Assembly (NCBI GenBank): GCA_046329585.1
Contig: JAXLUI010000001.1
Location: forward strand, 1,302,001 to 1,366,000
DNA from: DLKC01 sp002478885
GTDB taxonomy: Bacteria; Bacteroidota; Bacteroidia; Chitinophagales; Chitinophagaceae
DNA length: 64,000 nt
Reading direction: 5' to 3'
The notes beneath the pieces were generated by a model, which was not told the DNA's origin, ran no database searches, and saw only the letters and a list, made by a program, of their open reading frames with translations. Every line of letters begins with the position of its first letter. The stretch's first letter is position 1. Of the stretch, positions 60,370 to 64,000 are shown piece by piece. The position numbers and the translations under genes are program-made.

Positions 60370-61359
60370 ATGCGTTTATTGTTACTATTCTTTACGTTCC
60401 TTGTTACTTCCGAACAGGAAGAGGCTGTTCATATCCAGATCAATGGCCTCGCCCAAGGCACTACCTACCATGTGGTTTACTATGCAAAAGATAGCCTGGT
60501 TAAAAAACACGAAATAGATAGTATACTCAGCTCGCTCGACAGTTCTCTTTCAATTTATAAACCTTATTCGCTGATCAATACTTTTAATACTTCAGAAACA
60601 GGCGCGCAACTTGATGAGCATTTGTACACGGTTGTAAAGAAATCTCTAGATACTTACAAACAAACAGGAGGCATTTTTGACGTAACCGTATTTCCGTTGG
60701 TGCAGGCATGGGGGTTTGCAGCAAAACACCCTGATTCATTGCCAGATTCCGCAAAAATTATTAAGTTGAAAAAATGCGTTGGCAGTAGTTACCTAAAATT
60801 AAAAGACCATTACCTCTATAAAATAAAACCCTGTGTGCAAATAGATGTAAATGGTATTGCCCAGGGCTACAGCGTGGATGTTGTTGCCAATTATCTCGAA
60901 CAACATAATATTCATAATTATGTGGTGGAGATCGGCGGTGAAATAAGAGTCAATGGACATAAACCAAACGGCGAAAAAATGAAGATCGGTATTGAAGCGC
61001 CGGTCAATGACTCCAGCGATGAGGAAACGATGGAAAAAGTAATGATGATGGATCATGGCGGCATTACCACTTCGGGCAGCTACAGGAAATTTTATGAGAG
61101 CAACGGTAAAAAAATCTCTCATATTATTAACCCATTTACAGGTTACTCCGCACAGAATGAACTGATCAGTGTAACGGTCGTCGCGAACGATGCTTTTACC
61201 GCAGATGCGTATGACAACGCACTTATGGTAATGGGCTTGCAAAAAGCAATGCAGTTCGTGGAAAATCGAAAAGACCTGGCGGCTTTTTTTATTTACCGGA
61301 AAAATGATGGAACAGTCGCTGACACCACCAGCAGCCGGTTTTATAAAATGGCAAATTAA
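60370..61359 (+). CDS. apbE: FAD:protein FMN transferase
   Basis: ApbE transfers FMN from FAD onto Thr residues of exported electron-transfer proteins such as Rnf and Nqr subunits. The 329-residue protein has a hydrophobic N-terminus (MRLLLLFFTFLVTS), which suits export. The catalytic domain follows: GTTYHVVYY, LSIYKPYSLINTFN, GGIFDVTVFPLVQAWGF, DVNGIAQGYSVD, GGEIRVNGHKP and the Mg2+/flavin region HIINPFTG ... DAFTADAYDNALMVMG. No lipobox Cys is found. The target flavoprotein is not in the window. Confidence 0.95.
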   Translation: MRLLLLFFTFLVTSEQEEAVHIQINGLAQGTTYHVVYYAKDSLVKKHEIDSILSSLDSSLSIYKPYSLINTFNTSETGAQLDEHLYTVVKKSLDTYKQTGGIFDVTVFPLVQAWGFAAKHPDSLPDSAKIIKLKKCVGSSYLKLKDHYLYKIKPCVQIDVNGIAQGYSVDVVANYLEQHNIHNYVVEIGGEIRVNGHKPNGEKMKIGIEAPVNDSSDEETMEKVMMMDHGGITTSGSYRKFYESNGKKISHIINPFTGYSAQNELISVTVVANDAFTADAYDNALMVMGLQKAMQFVENRKDLAAFFIYRKNDGTVADTTSSRFYKMAN

Positions 61360-61474
61360 AACTCAGCCCTTCCCGGCACAAACCGGTTGATTCATCCACT
61401 CAAAAAGTATTCGGCCTTTGTGTTTTGTGCAGTAATTTTAAAACTCATTTTTGAAACATCAACGAACTGAGCAT

Positions 61475-62848
61475 ATGAAAAATCTTCGTCAGGCTTCGCT
61501 CCTGCTTGCTGCATTACTAAGCGTTTTTTTGGCCAGTGCACAAAAAGGCTTTACCAGTTTATTCGATGGAAAGACCCTTAATGGCTGGAAGCAAAAAACA
61601 GGGTCTGCAAACTACAGCGTGGAAAATGGCATGATCATCGGAAGTACAGTTGCCAATTCTCCCAACAGTTTTCTGTGCACCGAAAAAGAGTATGGCGATT
61701 TTGTGCTTGATCTTGAAGTAAAGATCGATGATACTACATCCAATTCGGGTGTTCAATTCAGAAGCCATTTTGATGCAACCGCTAATGATGGCAAAGGGAA
61801 AGTTTATGGTTACCAGTACGAACTTGACCCTTCATCAAGAAGATGGACAGCCGGCTTATACGACGAAGGCCGCCGCGACTGGCTTTACCCGCTCTCTCTG
61901 AATGCCGCCGCACAAAACGCCTTCAGGCTTGGAGAGTTCAACAAAGTACATATTGAATGTATCGGCAACGAAATAAAAACATGGATCAATGATGTACCGG
62001 CAGCCTATGTTGTGGATACGGCTGACCATTCAGGAATTATAGCCTTACAGGTGCACAGCATCGGCAGCAACACTGCGCTTGCTGGTGAAAAAATTTATTG
62101 GAAAAATATCCGTATAAAAACAAACGATATAAAGCCAAAAGCTTTTCCGGCCAATATTTACGTACTGAACAATATTCCCAATAGCCTTACTGATTATGAA
62201 AAGAAAACAAACTGGAAACTACTCTTTGATGGTGTAAGCAGCAATGGATGGAAAGGTGCTTACAAACCAGGTTTCCCTGAGAAAGGCTGGGAAGTAAAAA
62301 ACGGAATGATGCGCGTACTTTCTTCAGAAGGAAAAGAGTCAACAAATGGTGGCGATATTGTAACGATCGATGAGTACAGTGCCTTTGATCTCTCCTTCGA
62401 ATTTAAGCTTACGCCCGGCGCTAACAGCGGGGTTAAATATTTTGTAACGCTTAAAGAAAATAACACGGGCTCAGCGATAGGGCTTGAATACCAGGTGCTT
62501 GATGATGACGGGCATCCCGATGCAAAACTTGGCCGCGATGGCAACAGAACCATGTCGTCTTTATACGATCTTATTCCCGCGCAAAAACAAGCGCGCTTTG
62601 TGCATAAGATCGGCGAATGGAATCTTGGTCGCATTATTGTTTACCCCAATAATCATGTGGAGCATTACCTCAACGGTATCAAAGTGCTCGAGTATGAACG
62701 CGGCTCAAAAGCCTTCGAAGACCTTGTTGCGATAAGCAAGTATAAAATCTGGGATCATTTTGGCGAAGCACAACAAGGCCATATTTTGCTGCAGGATCAT
62801 GGCAACGAAGTAAGTTTCAGAAGTATTAAAATAAAAGTGCTGAAATAA
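61475..62848 (+). CDS. Secreted double DUF1080 (3-keto-disaccharide hydrolase-like) protein
   Basis: The 457-residue protein has a signal peptide ending ASAQ. Two tandem DUF1080 concanavalin-like domains follow. Residues about 30-220 begin FTSLFDGKTLNGWKQK and contain SGVQFRSHF, YGYQYELDPS and GIIALQVHS. Residues about 250-457 begin WKLLFDGVSSNGWKGA and contain NSGVKYFV, IGLEYQVLDDDGHPD and HYLNGIKVLEYE. DUF1080 proteins act on 3-keto-glycosides in the periplasm and are often paired with Gfo/Idh/MocA enzymes, such as the Tat-exported one at 33938. Two domains in one chain are a known but less common form. Function inferred from family. Confidence 0.92.
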   Translation: MKNLRQASLLLAALLSVFLASAQKGFTSLFDGKTLNGWKQKTGSANYSVENGMIIGSTVANSPNSFLCTEKEYGDFVLDLEVKIDDTTSNSGVQFRSHFDATANDGKGKVYGYQYELDPSSRRWTAGLYDEGRRDWLYPLSLNAAAQNAFRLGEFNKVHIECIGNEIKTWINDVPAAYVVDTADHSGIIALQVHSIGSNTALAGEKIYWKNIRIKTNDIKPKAFPANIYVLNNIPNSLTDYEKKTNWKLLFDGVSSNGWKGAYKPGFPEKGWEVKNGMMRVLSSEGKESTNGGDIVTIDEYSAFDLSFEFKLTPGANSGVKYFVTLKENNTGSAIGLEYQVLDDDGHPDAKLGRDGNRTMSSLYDLIPAQKQARFVHKIGEWNLGRIIVYPNNHVEHYLNGIKVLEYERGSKAFEDLVAISKYKIWDHFGEAQQGHILLQDHGNEVSFRSIKIKVLK

Positions 62849-62851
62849 TTT

Positions 62852-62903
62852 TGGTGGCCAGCTGCTGTTCTTCGTGGCATCACCTCTTGCGTCGCACTTT
62901 TCT
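62852..62903 (+). repeat. Dispersed palindromic element, left-type arm (site 24)
   Basis: GTGGCATCACCTC followed by core TTGCGTCGCACTTTTC at 62887..62902; outer end degenerate (GGCCAGCTGC). Confidence 0.82.
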
Positions 62904-62928
62904 GCATTGTTATTCCATGGCATCAAAG

Positions 62929-62959
62929 GCCCCGCGCTTATAAAACGTGGGCTTTTATA
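62929..62959 (+). terminator. Probable terminator after the DUF1080 gene
   Basis: GGCCCCGCG and CGTGGGCT arms pair imperfectly around an A/T loop and are followed by TTTTATATTTT. Weak stem, but well placed between convergent genes. Confidence 0.5.
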
Positions 62960-62999
62960 TTTTGTCTATTTAGCAACGATTAAATAAAGGAAAACTTTA

Positions 63000-63245
63000 T
63001 CAGCGTTTATTCTTTTTAATACTGTCGTAGATCGAATATCCCAATGCAGCCGCAGCAATAACTACACCGATCCATACAATAGCCACCTGGTAAATGCTGA
63101 TGCAGGGCGGACAATATGTATCCGCAGGGCATGGCTCACATTCCGGCTTTAGTATCCAGAACAATATTGCCAGTAACACTTCTGCTATTAAAACAATTGA
63201 GACAATTTTTTTAGGGTCGGCTTTGCTTTTCTTTCTTTTTGCCAT
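63000..63245 (-). CDS. Small Cys-rich membrane protein, hypothetical
   Basis: The 81-residue protein has a Lys-rich N-terminus (MAKRKKSKADPKK), a first membrane helix (VSIVLIAEVLLAILFWIL), a loop with four Cys (ECEPCPADTYCPPC) and a second helix (VAIVWIGVVIAAAALGYSIY), then a Lys-rich tail. The positive-inside rule puts both ends in the cytoplasm and the Cys loop outside. The paired CxxC-like spacing could form disulphides or bind a metal. I do not recognise the family. Confidence 0.65.
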   Translation of the reverse strand: MAKRKKSKADPKKIVSIVLIAEVLLAILFWILKPECEPCPADTYCPPCISIYQVAIVWIGVVIAAAALGYSIYDSIKKNKR

Positions 63246-63320
63246 GAATAAACCACTTTAAAAATGATCGCCCCGGTCGATATCGCCGGGCTGTTATCTA
63301 CAGCTGCGCTAAATACTGAA

Positions 63321-63374
63321 CGCTCAAGTGAGTGACACAACAGGCGATGCCACCTGCACGGAAGCCCGTAAACA
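63321..63374 (-). repeat. Dispersed palindromic element, right-type arm, GTGACAC subtype (site 25)
   Basis: Core CTCAAGTGAGTGACACAAC followed by AGGCGATGCCACCTGCA and GGAAGCCCGTAAAC. It ends next to the topoisomerase stop codon. Confidence 0.83.
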
Positions 63375-63376
63375 AA

Positions 63377-64000
63377 TTACCCAAACAGTTCCGGTTGCTG
63401 GTTGCCCTCTTCCTGTTTTTTCTCCCATTCCATTTCAATACTCTTACTGTAGTCCATCAGCTTGGCACCAACGGCTTTCCAACCCATTACTTCCACCATT
63501 TTTGCAATTTTGAATTTTGCCCGGCGCACCTGTGACCCGCGGCCTGTCTGTACTATCAGTGAAGGCTCTTCCTCTGTAGACACTGCTTCAATTCTGTTAC
63601 CATCGCCTTCTTTAATGAAAAGGAATTTTGTTTGCAATGATGTCGTTTCAATTTTAAAGCGCTTTACGTTGAACTGCTGCTTTTCATTGTCGAAGTAAAT
63701 AGCAGAGATCACTTTATCTGGGCTGAATTTCTCTATCAGTAATATTTTTTCCGCTTCAAAACGCTGTGTAAGCTCTGTATCGCGCAACTCGTAGTTGCCG
63801 TCGCTATAAATAACGAGTATTTTTTCTTCTTCGAAACTTCCGAGATAAGCGCCTTTGCCTTCATTATTGAGACGGCCGTACACATCGTCGAACCAAAGCT
63901 TGCGGCCTGCCAACGTGGAGCGACCTTTCTCTTTAAATTTAGCCGAGCGAACGGGATACTTAGTAACCTGGTTACCCATGCTGCTGCGGCCTTTTATCTC
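63377..64000 (-). CDS. DNA topoisomerase IV / gyrase A-type subunit (3' part only)
   Basis: The frame stays open to the window edge, where GRSSMGNQVTKYPVR precedes the C-terminal segment. The 207 visible residues hold GRKLWFDDVYGRLN, KILVIYSDGNYELRDTELTQRF, KVISAIYFDNEKQQFNVKRFKIET and TKFLFIKEGDGN. These are characteristic of the C-terminal region of the Bacteroidota ParC/GyrA-type subunit, which continues past the usual beta-pinwheel domain. The N-terminal catalytic Tyr domain lies outside the window, so ParC versus GyrA cannot be settled; ParC is favoured by the sequence type. Confidence 0.85.
   Translation of the reverse strand, partial: EIKGRSSMGNQVTKYPVRSAKFKEKGRSTLAGRKLWFDDVYGRLNNEGKGAYLGSFEEEKILVIYSDGNYELRDTELTQRFEAEKILLIEKFSPDKVISAIYFDNEKQQFNVKRFKIETTSLQTKFLFIKEGDGNRIEAVSTEEEPSLIVQTGRGSQVRRAKFKIAKMVEVMGWKAVGAKLMDYSKSIEMEWEKKQEEGNQQPELFG

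Noticed and set aside
63328..63535. Short plus-strand frames built from repeat arms (e.g. SDTTGDATCTEA, SPLASHS)
   Set aside because: They recur wherever an arm occurs and come from the arm sequence itself; no conserved start or homology.
1..64000. CRISPR array
   Set aside because: The recurring motif is dispersed over 60 kb in both orientations with no regular spacers, and no cas genes are present.
1..64000. Insertion sequence, prophage or integrated plasmid
   Set aside because: No transposase, integrase, capsid or replication-initiator gene other than dnaA is found; gene content is ordinary chromosomal.

Overview
The window looks like a chromosomal segment of a Bacteroidota bacterium, most likely of the family Chitinophagaceae. 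The evidence is: a type IX secretion (T9SS) type-A sorting tail (20965..23097), a gliding-motility (type-B) C-terminal domain (46042..48651), DUF5686, DUF4251, DUF3127 and HYC_CC_PP family proteins, a carboxypeptidase-like/TonB receptor, Bacteroidota-type -7 boxes (TAnnTTTG) before several genes, and no obvious Shine-Dalgarno sequences. There is no rRNA, CRISPR array, insertion sequence, phage or plasmid gene. Both ends are cut: an amidase at the left (5' end missing) and a topoisomerase IV/gyrase A subunit at the right (5' end missing).

Layout. 0-4 kb: amidase, a lipoprotein and two outer-membrane barrel proteins. 3.9-4.1 kb: tRNA-Pro(TGG) and tRNA-Ser(GCT). 4.3-6.4 kb: dnaA on the minus strand with an AT-rich, gene-free upstream region. 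6.4-16.5 kb (plus strand): DUF3127 OB-fold protein, barrel protein, FAD-dependent dehydrogenase, NatAB-type ABC exporter, pyrD, terC, alpha/beta hydrolase and an unusual Nramp-type transporter. 16.6-18.8 kb (minus): an overlapping ArnT-type glycosyltransferase and PAP2 phosphatase. 18.9-25.7 kb: two secreted proteins and a DUF5686 outer-membrane protein. 26-30 kb: sucD, dprA, guaB. 30-35 kb: aldo/keto reductase, a fused GpgS-like glycosyltransferase/HAD phosphatase with a universal stress protein, and a Tat-exported Gfo/Idh/MocA oxidoreductase. 35.5-42.3 kb: a lipoprotein made of an internal duplication, a VOC protein, a copper-type module (HMA-TonB receptor plus HYC_CC_PP protein), a frameshifted SRPBCC gene and a small antitoxin-like protein. 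42.4-48.7 kb: two large surface proteins. 49-54 kb: cytochrome P450 with its ferredoxin, and a protealysin-like protease with a putative emfourin-like inhibitor. 54-56.6 kb: envelope proteins. 56.8-60 kb: a small-molecule response cluster (GlxA-type regulator, effector-binding protein, DinB, VOC, SRPBCC). 60-64 kb: ApbE, a double DUF1080 protein and the topoisomerase fragment.

The most striking non-gene signal is a dispersed imperfect palindrome that occupies 25 intergenic sites (30 arms). Its core is TTGCGTCGCACTCTTGTAC or the reverse complement, and its outer ends are CCCGGCTTT/AAAGCCGGG. Five sites carry both arms as a hairpin-forming element of about 120-180 bp and the rest carry one arm. 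A second subfamily of the core keeps the central dyad through a paired base change. No mobilising enzyme for it is encoded here.

Most genes are housekeeping (dnaA, pyrD, sucD, dprA, guaB, topoisomerase) mixed with envelope and stress functions. The parts most worth following up are the repeat family, the one-chain glucosylglycerate-type synthase/phosphatase, the protease-inhibitor pair, the HMA-TonB module and the non-canonical Nramp transporter.
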